Positions 1 to 15,000 of a stretch of 64,000 nucleotides of DNA are shown piece after piece. The stretch is from the NCBI GenBank assembly GCA_025093985.1, contig JACAAK010000003.1, positions 248,001-312,000 of the forward strand, in the 5' to 3' direction. The notes below the pieces were generated by a model. That model had not been told where the DNA came from, searched no databases, and saw nothing but the letters and a program-made list of their open reading frames with translations. This stretch comes from Calvatia gigantea. Lineage: Eukaryota > Basidiomycota > Agaricomycetes > Agaricales > Lycoperdaceae. The first letter of the stretch is position 1, and the number at the start of each line of letters is the position of its first letter. Made by a program: the position numbers and the translations under genes.

Positions 1-2062
1 ACATTTTAGCTCTTCAAATAAGCGAAGGGTCCCGTACAGCTTGGGCCCTGATTCTACCATCTGAGATAACAGTCGCTTATTCACAGGTGGCGGAACTGAG
101 AGATCTTCCTTCTCTGAGATTTTTTCTGCAGCCGACCGGTTAGGAGCGACATTTCACTAATGTGCTTCTTGAGTGTTCACTGACCTGAGTACCGTGTCGT
201 GGCACCACCAACGAGGTCCTTCTCCAGCGCCTCTTTACGAATATCTAGGAGAAATCTCATTCACAACATGACATACATGACATCACTTCTTTCCACCGCG
301 CCGGCGGGAAACGCGGAAACGCCACACAATCCGCAAATATCACGCTAAGTATGTACAATAGTTGGAAAGTCAGCTTCAAAAACCTGACATCCAGTTATTA
401 ATAGCTGGGGCTTGTGCCCGACCAAGAAGCTGCCAATGAATACATTGTGACCCTGCCCGACGAGAGAAGGCGTTATTTCCACCGTCTTCTTATTTTTCTC
501 GACATTACAGCTGCCATAGAAAAGGATTCTCACCACCAAAAGCCAAATGGGACAGTTTCAGAAAGGATAGGGACAGGCACAATATTTTCAATCAATTCAC
601 AATCTGAGTCGCGCCCGCGCGAAAGTTGGAGTTGGCGTGTGTTGATGGACTGCTCGCTCATTCTCGTGGTGCTGCTCCAAACCTGGGTGTGTCATGAGTA
701 TGCCATGAGTGTGCCATGAGTGTGACGACCTTTTGGCGCTTCAACTCAGCGCTATCCAACCCTGGAGGGTGACAAACGGACAAGGCCGGGGCCGACTCGG
801 AATATGGGATGACGGTGGAATGTGCGATATCCTCAATTTCTACTCGGAAATTCTTAAATCATCTCACGGACACGAAACACCTTCCTCACCGTGCCGGACG
901 GGATTAGATCTAGCGCAAACGAGACGTCAGTCGTCCTCACAACCCGTTTGTTGTTCAAGGAACCTTCGATAATTTCTGGAGATGCGGGTCCGCCCTATTC
1001 GATTCCTGAGATCAGAGACTCAATGACGACGTGCAATTACAAGATTCTAAATGCTGTGAGCCTGTTACTCTCAGGTTCGTTGTTATCCTGAAAGATTTTG
1101 TTCACATTGTACGTAGCTACCGATCTTACAAGGCCCGGTTTCGTATGAGGCAGACCAAACGAGAATCAGGATGTATATCCAGCCATGAGCCGGCGGCTGC
1201 TTTGCATGCCTGTTTAATTCCTTGGAGTTATCATTAGGTTCAGATCCCGCGCTATTCACCTTTGTGAATTGCGACAACCACGGAAGGCGTTTCTGTGTTG
1301 AGGGCGGGGACAGGCACTTTCCGAAGAACAAGCCACCCACCCGTTAGAGTTCTGTCTTCCTTACCGACGACCCAAGGTCTTGAGACTAGGGGGTCATTCT
1401 TGTCCCTCTCATATATCAGCCACCCCTGAGAAGCCCAATAATAACACTTCGGCACTCTCATCTGGTGTACACTGATAACAGCTGGGTCAAGCCGAAATGG
1501 TTCATTGTCCCAGACCTCTCACATGACTAAATTCACCGAAAAAGTGTGTTCGAAACACAGTAGACTGGATACACAACACAACATAGAACTCGGGGTAGTT
1601 GACAAAGCAAAGCATGACAGTGGTGAGGGAACACTACGAAACTCTGTGATGCTTTTATACGAGCGTGAAAAGTTAGACAGTATACAAAGGCAAGAAAAGA
1701 ATAGACAGCACTGGAGCGAGAAAGCGAGGCACAAAGCGTTGGGCCATTCAATTGATGGAAGGAAGGCGGGGAAGGAGAAGTGGGAATCAGGTCATCAGAA
1801 TTACATGATTAGTCGTCGTAAAAGCTGCAAAGTAATCAACAAGATCATGAAGAGTCGTGAACAGCATTCCAAATGGGTGATGGAAGAATGAACAATGAAC
1901 ACGGGGCCGTGCCTTTGATGCATGTAGAGCTACTGAGAACTAGGGGAGAGGGAACCATAAAACACAGATATGACGAGGCATAGCATAAAGACACTTCCAG
2001 AGTATCAAATTCAAGAAGGGCATAATGTTTACAATCATAACAACCCGGGGTTCATGGTCGGC
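1..2062. other. no gene recognised
   Basis: Only short, mutually overlapping frames are seen, with no recognisable domain. The longest, at about 1505-1891 (+), is Lys/Arg/Gln-rich, lacks an ATG at its 5' end and has no splice-supported neighbours. The right part is the 3' flank of the long minus-strand gene. Confidence 0.4.
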
Positions 2063-5000
2063 TCAAACTCGGATAGGGCGTTGGGCCTTCTTCGTCGTTG
2101 AGGAGGGAGTGGTACGTCCTTTAGGTCGTGGTCGATTGATCCTCAAATTATCTCCAGATCTACAGCCCAATGTTCAAGCTTTGTAACGGGTTGAGGTACA
2201 GGAAATACTCACGTCACACCATTCCCCGTCCCAACCACATTCTCCTTTTGCTTAGTCGACATCGTATTGGCGCCTGTACTCAGTTTACCTCCAGCCCCAG
2301 GCCCAGTGGATCCCTTGTGCCCTGTGCTCCTCTTGCTCCAACCAAATGCCGTCCGTCTTGCATTTGAGCCCACTCTTGGTCTGATTGTTCCATCTAAGTT
2401 ACCGCTCTTCAACTCCGTTTGATTCTTCTCAACGTTAAGCAAGAACGGAGTGGGTTTGGTAGAATCCAGAAGGGAGGGTACAAGCGGAACGTTCGTGTTC
2501 TTGTTCATCAGTGCCTGCTCAAATATTGGTGCGGCAAATGGGCGCCGTACAGATTCATTGGTTGCACGTGGGGAGTGAGCAGCATTGGGTGAATTAACAA
2601 CCTTTGAGGGACGGTTTTGAGGGTAAGGCGATGGACGAGAATTCTTGCGGGAGCGCATGCGACGCGGTCGAAGTTCGGATGGGAGCGGACCATATGTTTT
2701 CACGGAATGTTCTAAGAGAGCCTTCATGCCTTCGGGGTGATGTGGAGGTTGGAAAGCTGGCAGCATGGTCACTTAACATGAGAGGAAGTTTCAAAATAGG
2801 GTTGCTTACATTGAACAGCGAAGAGGGAGAAGGGAGTATCCGACCAAAGTCGCTTACTTTCCGTCACGGCGCTCTGAACTTCGTCGTGTAAGGCGTAGTA
2901 CCTCCTCAATGCAACGATGCCTCTTTCATCATCCCATGTCATTGACTCCTCAATGTTGGAGTGAATAGAGTCAGTGTCACTATCAACAATGAAAATCGGT
3001 TGTGACTGGGTCGGACTGCTCATCTTCTCTGTATTGAGGGAGTGAGCTGGGGATGTGAGAGCACTGGGAGCCTCCTCTTCAATAGTCTCATAAACCGAAT
3101 TAGATCGCGAGGAGCGAATGTGAGAATAGCGACGGCGGTGGCCATGGCCGCGAGCACGGGCGCGAGCACGAGCATGTTGCAGAGTAGATGTCGGGAAAGA
3201 GGAGTTGGCAAGCATTGCATCGATCTCCCTTAGGTCAATGCTGGACATGGAACTGCCAGACACCGAGGATCCGTCTGATGCTGAAAGCGGCGGGGTGTCA
3301 CCACCGGAGCTTGAAGTACAGGTACTAGAACGGGAACGCGAGGCTGGGGGTGGGCGTGTGAAGACAGGGACGGGACGGACTAGAACAGCGACGTCAATGG
3401 GGGCTTGGAATTGACTATGAATAATACGTACACGAAACAGATACATCTTCACCGTGTCCAACGAAATAACTGTCCTCCGGATCGTGCTTTTCCGTTTGTC
3501 CGTGTTGAGACTGGATCACGCGGTCTGAGCCAACTTGAAACAAGGCGGCGATGGATGGCCTCTCAACAATCCTGGCTTTATTAGGAGACTCATAATCACT
3601 ATATCCGCCCTTATGGGTTTGGAATTTGCGTTTTTCAGCACGCACACAGGGTGAAGCTTCTATGGTAGATCCCATTGAGCAACGGCGAACATGTCCGCCA
3701 CCGAGCATCTATAAGCAAAAAGGTGGGTGAAACATTGTTTCCAGAAGGAGCGAGATCTTACGGTAATCATGGTATCATCATCTCTTGTGGGGTTGTGAAC
3801 GCTGCTCATGCTCGTCATTGACAAAGGTCGGAACTGGTGGGGGGGTAGAAGACCGGGTTGGATACGGGAATCATCATCGTAACCGAAGACCGAGTAATCT
3901 GAGAGGATTGAAGTACGGTGTCCAGTCTTGTCAAGAATCGAATCGGAGGCATCCAAGGAAGGTCTCCTGTCGTCATCCATAATGGAATCATACGTTGAAT
4001 GTTGGGCCATTTGTGCAGAGAACGAGCCCGACGCCGAGCTATCAGGTGGAGAAGCTGAGATAGAAGCGAGGGGCATCGTTTGGTCTGCCATCTCAAACAT
4101 CTTGTCCCCGAGGCCAGGTCGGCCGAGACGCATAGCTGAAAAATCGCTCATGATCGAGTCGACAGAGGTGTTGAAACGGTGACTAGATCTCCACGCTGAC
4201 CGAGAACCCACGCTGGCGCCGGAGTCGTTCCGGCGGTGAGCGCCAGCGCTTCGATTGTAAAGGCTGACGGGAGGAGCCTGTGATGAGTTCGATTCATGGC
4301 GCCGGTGGTTGGAATGAGGATTCGGTGCGCGGAAGTAGAAGCTCGATGCGTCACTGTCAACTCTTCTCCGCGAGGCGTGGTTGAGGAAAGAGAATGTATC
4401 GTCAATTGAAAACGACATGGTGGAAAGATTCTCTGAAGATGGTCGTTCTTGCAGGCTCGGGAGACCAAAATCGAAGGGATCGGGGTGGCCAGGGTTAATG
4501 AGTCGACCGTAAGATGAGACGGACGCGATGCTCATTACCGAGTCACGAACACGATTGTTCCGGTGGTTATTTGGAACGGAGGGAGGATAAAACGCAGGCC
4601 GGTGAAGATTGAACTCGAATCCACGACGGATCTCCTCGAATGAGTCAAAGCCAGTGAAGCTAGCAATGGACGAAGCTTGTGAGTGTCTATAGGTGGAATT
4701 CCTCACCTGCAAAAATTTGTCACTGGCGTCGGAAGCGACCCGTGGGCGAGGTTGGGGACCATCAGAGACTTTGGCCAAAATTGACTGAAAGAGCGAATCA
4801 TCTTCAAGACGTGAGGGGGACGACGAAGATGAGAGTGAGCGAACATGAGATGGTGGAGGAATGATGTCAGACAATGTTAACGGTTTCTCGAGTTCCTGTG
4901 GATGCTCTGATGTCTCTTGCCGGCGGATTCCACCGAATTTGAAAGAAGTATTGAGCTCGCCATTGGAAAGACAAGATCTGCTAGGTGCACTGGAAGAGAA

Positions 5001-8000
5001 CGGAGTATCGAGTACCTCCGACGGGTCAGCACTGACGATGACACGGTCAGGTCCGTCGGCCGAGCCGCCTTCAAAGCTGAAATTGAATATGTCGGTGGGT
5101 TGTTGAGCATCGGCGAGCCTAGAGACACTATCGAAGTTGATCCGCGAGGTTGAATCTTTTGCAGCGATGCTTTCCTCACACTTGGTCGATTGCATATTGA
5201 AGAAGTTTGGTTCCTTGACGTCCACCAGCCTCGACACCTCATAGATATCAAAAGCATCAGGCTCAACATCCTCTTGCTCGACGGTGACCTTCTGCTCCTG
5301 CTGCAAACGGGCTTTAAGCAAAATTGACCTCTCCACTGAGCTCACTCCACCAGTACTGCGCCTCGGGGCACGAAGGGTGACTTTGCTTCGTGCGCCACCA
5401 AGATCGAGATCCACGGGGAGGCTTGGAACGGGAGGCACCTCGACTCTCAACAGCCTACCAACATCATACCTCAAGTCCACTTTCGCGGGCGTCCTAAAAG
5501 CTCTTTCGAGTTGCTCAACAAAACTACGGCGGTCCGAGGCTCCGGATTCGTTCAACTTCCGCAGCTCCCCTGTGAAGTCAAAAGATTTCTTCGTATCGGC
5601 TTCGGTGTCAGACTCGGCATCCAGATGTTCACTATCGTCAATCCCTATCCCGATGCTATCATCACCGGTCAAAGAGGTACCAAAAACTGAGACGTCCATG
5701 GTTTCGGAAGGCATGGGGGAGAATTCGAGAGGAGGCAGAGAACGCGGGTGCTCAACCTCGTCACTATCATCCGGGGCACGGCCGAAACCCTTGTTGAATT
5801 CGAAGGTGTCGTCATCATCACCGCGATCACTATTGGTCTTCAGGATAAACTGCAGTTCATCAGGAATATCGGAGTCAGGATCAGATGCGTCCAGCTCCGG
5901 AACTGCATAACAAGAGACGTCTGAGCCTCCAAGGGTCGCAGGCATCCGCCGCCTCTTCTCTCCAGGGTCGGACGTCGAAGTCCCGCCACTCGGCGAAGAA
6001 GCGAAATTGTTAAAGTTGGCCCCAGAACCTGAAAAAGAGGTATCACCCGCGCAGGCGAAGCTTAAATCACCCGTAGAGGCATCTGCAGGGATTGGAAGCA
6101 ATGAGCATCGCTTCCTCAGGAAGGCACTGGCCCTTCGGGCAAGGGATGCAGGTGGGGAAACGGATCCCTTGGTAGTACTGGGCTTCGAGGGATCCGCGGA
6201 AGCAACGAAGATAGAAGAAGCCGAAGGTTTGAGGGTACCCTTCCCATCGAAGGCATCAGGAATCTTCATAGTGTGAACCTTGGGAGGTCGGAGAGGTTGA
6301 AAGACGGGTGCAGGTTCGGGTTCGGGACCGGGTGTCATTGAACGCTTATGGCCTTTTTTCCAAGTTCCAGTCCTTAAGGGTGAGTCCGTTGTCGCGTCGT
6401 TCTCTTTGTCACTCTCTTTCACAATCCTGCGTTCCTTCACTGGCGAGAGTTGTTGCAACAAGACCGACCAAGGGGCGATTTGTTGACCAATGCCCGCCTC
6501 GCTGGGTTTCTTCTTGATGGTGGCATCGTTGACGGGATTGCTTACGAAGACGGGAGTCGCGAGCGTCCTCGTCGCTTGGCCTCTCGATTGGGCGTAAGGC
6601 CGCAAAGACGTGATTGACGCAGTACTGGACCACAAACCGAGGCCCCGTGGAGTGTCACGGACCGTGGAGGGACTCTTGTTTTTAAGGGGACTATCATTGC
6701 CGAAACGCGCCCTCCTCAAAGGACTTCCATCATGTTCAGGACCCGAGCGCACCGAACTGAGAACATTGGTAGGAAGAGGCGAAGGGCGAAGAGGGGTCAA
6801 GTCCGGAGTGGTTGGAGTCGCCTCGAGATCCAGGTTATTAATGAGCTGCGCCAGATCGTTTGTTGCAGCATCAAGGATTGAAAGAACCCCTTTAGAGGAT
6901 GGTTTAGCGGGATAAAAATAAATGACCAAGCCACGAACCTTCTTCATCTTCATAAACTGCGCGTGGACGCGCCTTTCCAAGCATCTGTTCTGAGAGGGGC
7001 CTAATCCTTTGCCTCTTAACAGGAGTTAATTCGCCCTGTTCTTCTTGCTTCTCCCCCTCCTTCAAGATTCCGCCATAAACCAACGAGTCGTGAATGTCTT
7101 CGGTGCGGATTTCCTCACTATCGTCACCGTGACCATCAACGGTTGCCTCCTCTATCGTAACAATCGGGAAGGCGGTGCTAAATCTCCTTTGCATCTCTTC
7201 TTGCTTATCCACATTCATATCATCCTGGCCCAGCGTGGAAGCGACCTCAGGGAATATGTCCGTAATCGCAACCCTCCTTCTCCCCTCTACCGACCTTTTA
7301 CTTCCCTTCCCCTCCTCAACATCCCTTTCCTTCTTCTTCCGCTTCTCCTTCTTCTCCTTCTGAATTTCTCTCTTGCCGCTCTGCAAGCCCTCTTCATCCC
7401 ACCTTACACTTCCGCGACTCTCCCTGGTGGACGCCGATGCGCCAGAACTCGAGGCCATTGACAAAGGCCTCAAAGAGGAAGCTGTGCTAATCGTCGAACC
7501 CATCCGCTTCTTCGCACTCGTACCGAAACCTTCAACAGATAAATGGTTCGTTTGAAGAACTGATGACGCCGTAGAACCACTGCGCAGACGCATCGATGAC
7601 GGTAGGTTGAGTCCAAGTCCAAGAATTGAACTCTTCTTCTTCCCCAAAGTGTGCGTGGAGAGCTTTTTCGATGGTGCCGGACTTGCGGTGAGTGCACCAG
7701 CCTCAAAGCTCGAGATGGAATGACGAAGCGTGCCATCATCCTCCCTGGTCTTCTTCTCCTTCTTCCCTGACTTCTCCTTCTTATCCTTCTTCTCGCGGAC
7801 CGTGGCAGCCTGGATTCTCCTTGTGTTTGCGGTCCTTCTTGTCTTTTCTCTCCTTCTTATCCTTTTTCTCCTTCTTCTCCTTGATAGTGACGTCCTTAGC
7901 AATATTCTCATTCACACCCGCCTGTGCCCAACTCCCCATACGAGCTAGGGACCTGACTGAACGGATAGCGCGAAGTGCGATGGAGCCTTGCTCCTTGGCG

Positions 8001-9052
8001 TTACCGGCCATACTGGGAGGAGCGAGGAATCCGCCGAGAGTAGGGATGGGAGTGGCTGAACGTGATGACATTGGTGCAGGTGAGGACGCCCGACACGCTT
8101 CCTTGAGCGAATCCGGAGTGAAGGATCGCTGTGGTTGAGGGAAACGCGAAGGTTGCTCAGGATCCGATGCCGACGAAGCTTTCGGGTTTGGGAAGCCCAT
8201 GTTGGCAGGTTTGTTAAGGAGAATACCAGAGTCCTAACGAGTTGAACCGCGCTCGGCCATCCTGATTGAGTTTAAGAGGTTCAGGAGCTAGGTCATAATC
8301 ATGATTAGGCCAGGCCATATATGAATTACTGAATAACAAACTTACTCTTTCGAACGCATTGGCATACTCGGAGCTGTGAGCGAAATTAAGTCAGGAGCGG
8401 ATCATTTATACTTAAAAAGAGAAAACCAACATTTGGCACGCTTCGGATTTTCTTTCCTTTCCTTTTCTTTCTCCTTGGAGTCCTTCCTTCCCCTTCCGAT
8501 ACTCCACCATTTCTTCTCTTCTTCCTTCACTTTGAGCATAGCGTTCGGTGAAGGAGTGTTCCGAGACGCATCGGAGATATTAGTTACTTCTCCTAAAGCA
8601 CCCCAGTTCATCTCGTTCAAAGCCCCTCGTGACTTCTGTTTCTTGACCACGACGATATCGCCAAGCTCGGGGTCAGGAGTCGGGTCCACGTAGATTTCAA
8701 AACCCCCGCGGATGGAAGATGAATCCGCACGGACGTGTTGAGTAGCGTCTAAAAAGTCTTTTCCTCTATCCTTCGGACCAACGCCAAGCAGCCCGAGTTT
8801 AGATTTCTTGGGAACCAAGCGCTTGCGAACAGGCGCATCAGGTTTTGGAGCTATTATTGACGGCGAGACAGATGCCCAGGAGCTCTCAAAAGAGTTCGAG
8901 AAGGAACTGCTGTTGTCGGATGACATACCCGCGGCCGAGGGAATTGCAGAGATGAGGCGGATAGATGGAGTTTGCTGTGAAGGTTGTTGTTCGTGTGACA
9001 GAGTAGCACCAGTAGGCGCCCCAAAAAGTGTAGTATTTCGCATATGTTGCAT
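2063..9052 (-). CDS. very long Ser-rich hypothetical protein, conserved type, multi-exon
   Basis: I do not recognise a function. Open segments chain from ATG 9052 to TGA 2063: 9052-about 8440, about 8233-7812, 7810-6939, 6889-3762, 3708-about 3465, about 3415-2815 and about 2763-2211, then a last exon ending at 2063. Clear introns are 6938-6890 (49 bp), 3761-3709 (53 bp), about 51 bp near 2814-2764, and a GTGAGT donor at about 2210 with its acceptor near 2155. The protein (about 2,000 residues) is rich in Ser, Pro and charged residues, with Lys/Glu-rich stretches near 7700-7900 and 7320-7380 and an Arg/Pro-rich C-terminus (ends RPIRV). It has no membrane segments or catalytic motif, so it is probably largely disordered. 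A segment near 2640-2760 (YGPLPSELRPRRMRSR) looks conserved and may be a motif. The reading frame jumps +1 at about 7811 and about 8235. The exon structure between 8235 and 8440 is unresolved. Confidence 0.78.
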
Positions 9053-12000
9053 TATCGTGTAAGGTCTTGAAACTCGTTAGATTTCCTTGATGTCAATGGG
9101 TAATTCGTGAGAACTTGCAACGAATCCTGCGGTCGGTGAACGAAGTAAGCGTCGTGAATAAAAATTGTAACGGTGAGTGTCTTGAAGCACGTAAGATGTG
9201 TGAATGCGTTGATTCTTGAAAATTTCTCTTCAAAAATGACAGATCTTTCTGTCGAACATCCATGTCAGTAACAATTATCCGAAACGAAAGCAATCAACGC
9301 GCACAGAAAATGCGCACCTTCGGATTGTTTACTACCAACACGCTCCAGCCCCGTAGATGGCGAGCTAACCGCCTTACGAGTTCTGGATCCCTGTGGTAGG
9401 AACTTGATGGTCTGCAGGAAGAGAACAACAACCTGAACACCAAGACGCGTCCATTTCAACTTCCGTCACGTGACGGTAACATTCTATTCAACAACCAAAT
9501 CCGGCCAAACACTCCAGGTCCAACGTTTTTAATTGAAATCGATTGAAATCACCACGAGGCAACAACCCGTCTTACCTAAGACTCAAGGAGGATCCAATCT
9601 CGAGTGCCCTCGAGTGCGCCCATAAGTCTGCCATAACCACCGCCCAATTATTTACCGCACGAATAAAGTTATTCCTGTGCTCGCAAACTCGTCTGATACT
9701 AATTCATTATTTTCCCAGTTCCTGAGTATAAACTTCGTCTGCGCATGCATTTCAAGGATACATGATACAGCATTTTGCATATGCATTATGACACGAATCA
9801 GTGTCATTTCCTCTCTCCGGACCCGATGGTCCGCCAACCAAGTGCTAGCTTTAAATAGGATACGACACTATTGTCAGGATGCCCCAAACTACTACCCCCG
9901 AAAACACCTTCACGGATCGTCCTCAGTCCCAAAGACAAGGGCCCAGCCTACCTTGTCATTCTGGACCACACAAAAACGTCCAGAGCAAAGGACCGCCCCT
10001 ATTCCCCGAAGATTACACGATCGTCAATGCCCCCGGGTTGCCTGATGGAAACGGTGCCAATCGCTGATCTGTTAGTCCACTAGACGACTCGGCAACTGCC
10101 TACAGCTAAATTGTGTAATGGAAGGTTCTGCTTGGCATAAACCATCCGCTCAACACCCATCCCTGTTCCCCAAGATCTTTCAACCCGAATACATCTTTGA
10201 CATCCCCGTTGGCTTTCAAGAAACATGAAACCATCGACACTGACTTGTTGAAGAGCAACGATTGAATCTCCCAGCTAACTCCAGGGGAACATACACCCAG
10301 ACACCTATCAGCGAAGCCACATCAGATCAAGAACCCTTGCTGGTGCATCTACCGCGTTGGATCTCTTTTGCTTTTCCAGCTTGGAAACCGCCGCTTCATT
10401 CGACCAGTCCAAAAACACCTGCTATCCAACCTCCAACGTCCTTGAGGCATCGCCAGACTACCAGTCGCAATATCTTCCCGGATGGCTTGCAACCCTTGAT
10501 AGGAGTTAGGACTTAAATTTCTACACGATAACACTGATCCATGTGCTCTTCCTCCTCAGGAATCTTCGTCTTAATGGACTTATATCCAAGCGAAGCAAAG
10601 GGGTGGCCTAGAGATCGAACCTTGGCATGATAAATTCACCCTCTCCCCCCCCCCACCCCCAAAACCCCGGTCTCATTTTCTTGGTAAATCCCAACAAGCC
10701 CTACTTATCCTCCTGGACCACTTTCCCAGCACTGGCGGAGCACTCCCAAGGCTGCAAAAGATCCTACGCCCAATGGAGATACAATATGTAGATCGTCCTT
10801 TAGGCGGAGGTATCACAGTCACCACCATATGAGGCTCGGAACAGCAGTGTCCTCACCGAGCACCGTTACTTATCTAAGGACCTGGCCCTCCTTTTGTCGT
10901 GATACCTACCAATTACCATCACAAACCGATCGATACAATACGCTCCCATGATTCACGCAATCCGGCATCATTAATACGCCGTCCCGTTCGATGTTAATCA
11001 CAAATTTCATGCTATGCTATTGGTACAGCGGAGGAACCTGCCTGGCGGGGTTAGTAGAGTCGCTGCGAGGTCACGCCATACTTTTAAAGTGCTTTGGTGA
11101 CAGCAGCACAAAAAAATTCATCAACTCCCACCCTTCGTGTCTGCCCAGTCCTACTAATGAAGACAACATTTGGGTATGCGCTCAACCCTGCGCAGAAGCT
11201 AGACTAAGAAGGCAATTAAGGTACGCGAATGCAATCATTAATAAGTGATACATGACGTTCAGGAGCGTGCTTCCAAGAAGCTAATGCTCTACACTTTTGG
11301 TTGTTGAAATAAGACATATGACAGGGGCATTGCCTAAACCAGCTTCGAGAAGTGACCCCGTAACATCTGAGCACCCTCAAACGCCACCTGAAACCCTCAG
11401 GCACGTAACCTTGGATTCTGACCGTATAATGAGAACCAGAATTCACTGCGCACGGCAGCTTTCCTCTGCTTCGGGTTCACACGACATCTTCGGGATGAAG
11501 CTCTGGGAAAGGTCTACGAGTATAAGTGACGACCTGTGACGAGGAGCGTCCAGTTGCCTGAACCAACCTGTATCGAGATATTTACCGGGTTCCTTGATGA
11601 ATCAAAATACAAAGGATACCCAGCGAAGTGGCTCTTATTCAAGTTGGTTCCATTATCACTCCCGGCGAAGTACTATGGAACTACGAAGGGAATACACACC
11701 GCCAAGTTGAACGGTACCAATGTGTTCGGAGTCTGGACCCTGGCATGAGAATATCATTCCCGGCAACAAGTGCTTTCGCCTCCGATGGCTTTTCTGAGCC
11801 GCCGAATCATTTCATTTCTTCCCAATGTCTGCCAAGCCCCCCTGAAAGGCCGATACCCCACACGCCTGGCGTCTGACGAATGTAACTTCCCCTGAAACTC
11901 AAAGCTCTATACCCACTAGTCACTGTCATCTATACGCACCGATCAAACAAATCCTCAAAATATGGGACTCTTTTACTTGTTAACACCCCGAGATAACCCT

Positions 12001-15000
12001 AGAGTGGATTTCAGTCGCCAGGTGTGCCGTAGTCTTCTTGATGTATTACATATAATGCAACGTAGACCCTTGCCACCTCCCCCAGGATCCCACTTCATGA
12101 TCAACCTTTCAGCCTATGGTCTTGAATGATAATCGGACATAGCTTAACATCACAGAGATGTGTTTGAGTTAGCGTCCGTACTCTATATTTAGATAGATTA
12201 ACGCAAAGTTTGCCCATTGCTCCCTGACACAAAAACGGAAAGAGATTATCGGGAATCCCGATATGTCCGTCACATCCTGAATATTTAGATGGTAGGAGGC
12301 GATCACGAGCCTTGGCAAGAACTAAGGTGACATTTTACTGACAGGGAACTCGTTTTGATTTATCTGTCAATGGTTGTTCCAAAGGCGGACTATCTTCCTC
12401 CCACTGATGTTTGGATGGAACGATCCCTAGATGATAAGAACGAATGACAGTGACAATTGTTGAACGGGCGGGCAGGGATAACCCCGGTTTCTGGTCGTTT
12501 CAAGGGCACAGACAAAACATAATAATGTGCATCTAACAGTACAACGCTGGATGCTTATTTTTGGGTAACCGAATATTGAGAATGTGTCAAAGCTGTCGAA
12601 TGAAATTCATGAACCTCACCATTGTTTCAGGTATCCACGCCACCGGAGCACTCGACGCAAAATGCAAAAGTGCATTCCCTTCATACATGAGCTCATTCAG
12701 CCCGTACACTTCGCAACATAGATCCACAGGGCAATCTTACACGATAGGTACCACCTATGATGCTGTCATCATATTGTCGTCTTTGGCTCACGTGATGCTC
12801 AAGTCCCATCGACAACAAGCGGATCATACGCCACACAGGCGCCGTATCGCAGTGCGATCTCGACCTCCTTAATCCTGTGCTGACTGCGCATAAGTATGAC
12901 TGGGTAACAAGTACCATAATTCGCTGCAACAGCTCATCCGAAATGTCTTTCTGCGGCTTCATTGTAACCTAAAGGTGACTCAGTACTAGGTGTTAACTCG
13001 GGGCGGCTTACGACCTGCCCGGAAAGTACCTCTTCATTGCCAAGCCGTAGGATATTGCAAACATTGTTTCTATATTCTCCGAGATTTGGTAGCCGAACGG
13101 TCCATACCGTGCTATTTCTGTAGTGCAATACCCCAAGATATCGGACGAAACAGATGGAGGGCGTTAGGGAAGTGTATTGCTAATAGGCTTATTCCTCCGG
13201 CAGCTGGTTACTATAATCATTCATCAACCTGGAATAAGGCCAGACGTTTGTCCTGTTGGATAATACGTACGCCCCAACCATAAATTCTCGTTACCACATC
13301 CCGCAGGTCTGCATTCACAAGAGATCCGCTGGCATGTGATTTCCAGGTATACAACCTTATATATTATGCCATTTTGAAACAGGGAGTCTCGTCAACACAT
13401 CACGCAAAAAATGCAAGTACAAAATATCGTCGCGCTCCACCACTGCCGGAAAAGCACCAGCCTTACATCCTCAACAACAGGGAGTGATCCAAAATCCTCA
13501 GAGATGCTCACCTTTGAGCGGTGTCCGGGGCTACCGACTCGTCCATTCCAAGCGGTTCTCCAGCACAATGTTTATGACTCACATCAAGAAGTAGGAGCCG
13601 TGCGACAGCTGCTGGGAGGTAGCCCCGGTTAGTGTATATTCCAAGCTGAACTGTTTGGTAATCTGCCACTAGCGAGGAACGAGTGACGGCAGCAGAGTGT
13701 GGTCTTTGTAGGTGCAGTCACAGTCACGTCGGATCAGCTCCTTGCCTCTCGCCCCATCGATATGTCGGGCCTGCCCCAGCCTCCTGGCTCGTCCCGATTT
13801 TCAACACTCCCTCACGGTGGACCATGACGAGCGAGGTTCTCGACCCCAACACTGCAACCGAACCTTTTCTTCGACTTAGGCAAGGAGCTGCAAAATAACT
13901 CTGCCCCAGTCCGAGGCAGAACTCATCTAACAACCCCGGACCTCCCTCAAAATGCTTAGGAGGGACGACGGCAACTACTCGAACAGAGCCCGGTGGCTAG
14001 AGGATAACCCCGGGCTCCTCGAACTGCATGCTCCGGGGGTCCATGACTCCGGGCCGTTTAGTGGTGAGCTACACCAGCTCCGGACGACCTCTGTCAGAGG
14101 TGACCACTGGTGACTACCTCACATCCCCCCGCCCCACCTGCTGCATCCTGCGGCTCCCTGCCACGCCCCGCTCCCCTGCCGCTACAATAGGGTGCTCTGC
14201 CCCTGCTACGCCCCGCTCCGCTCCTGCTACCTCTCGGTGTTGCATGGCAGGGTCCCTCCCGCACCTGGTCCTGTCCTTGAGGCCCGCCCACCCCTGCTTG
14301 CTCAGCTTTGCCTCACTCGGCTATGACTGGGTCCATGACATCGATGGTACCTGGTACGGTCATGCTCTCAGTGCTATTCCACTTTACTACGCGTCATGAC
14401 GCCTTGCCGGCCGTGACCAAGTGGAACATCCTGCACTATGACCACCACACCGCGCCGGTGGGCTCCTCGCTCTGTCGAAACCCAGTTGAAGAGCACAGGG
14501 CCCCATAGCACCAAACAGCCTTACTAGATCCTCCTACTACTATGGGTACCAATCCTTGGCTCGACGCGTCAGAACTAGTAAGCTGGGTATCGCAGCCAAG
14601 TCTCTCCCCTTAGTTCTGCCCCTGCCAGGCAGGGAAGCCCTCACGGGCTTTCGCCCATAAGTAGTCGCACATCATCGCTACAATACATTTGTATTCATGC
14701 CCCGCTACGAATTACAAACCTAGCCACCCTTTTCTTACTGTCCAGAGTGGCCCAGATGAGCCAGGCAAAGATCGTTGAACTCACAACAACGCCTGCCCCT
14801 CGGCCGGAAGCCGAGGACCTTTTACACCAGTTTCATATAAGCCCTTTGGTATCTGCTACAGGTGGATAACTGTGGCGGCGCCGTTGCTATGCGCAAATAA
14901 ACCAGCGCTATCTACCGCACTTCACTGTTGTCAGGTCCTCCAAGCTTCTCACACAGATTTGTCGTTGTAGGGTGCGTATACATGGTGTTTGAGCTTCCCG

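Noticed and set aside
1505..1891. 128-codon Lys/Gln-rich plus-strand frame
   Set aside because: Begins at a non-ATG codon, has no domain, no plausible exon partners and overlaps frames on the other strand. Not enough to call a gene.
5284..5910. 208-codon plus-strand frame
   Set aside because: Lies fully antisense to the long Ser-rich gene; composition is the mirror of the Ser/Glu-rich coding strand.
9677..10083. Three overlapping Pro-rich plus-strand frames
   Set aside because: All three frames are open at once over the same DNA, with no family resemblance; typical of compositional bias.
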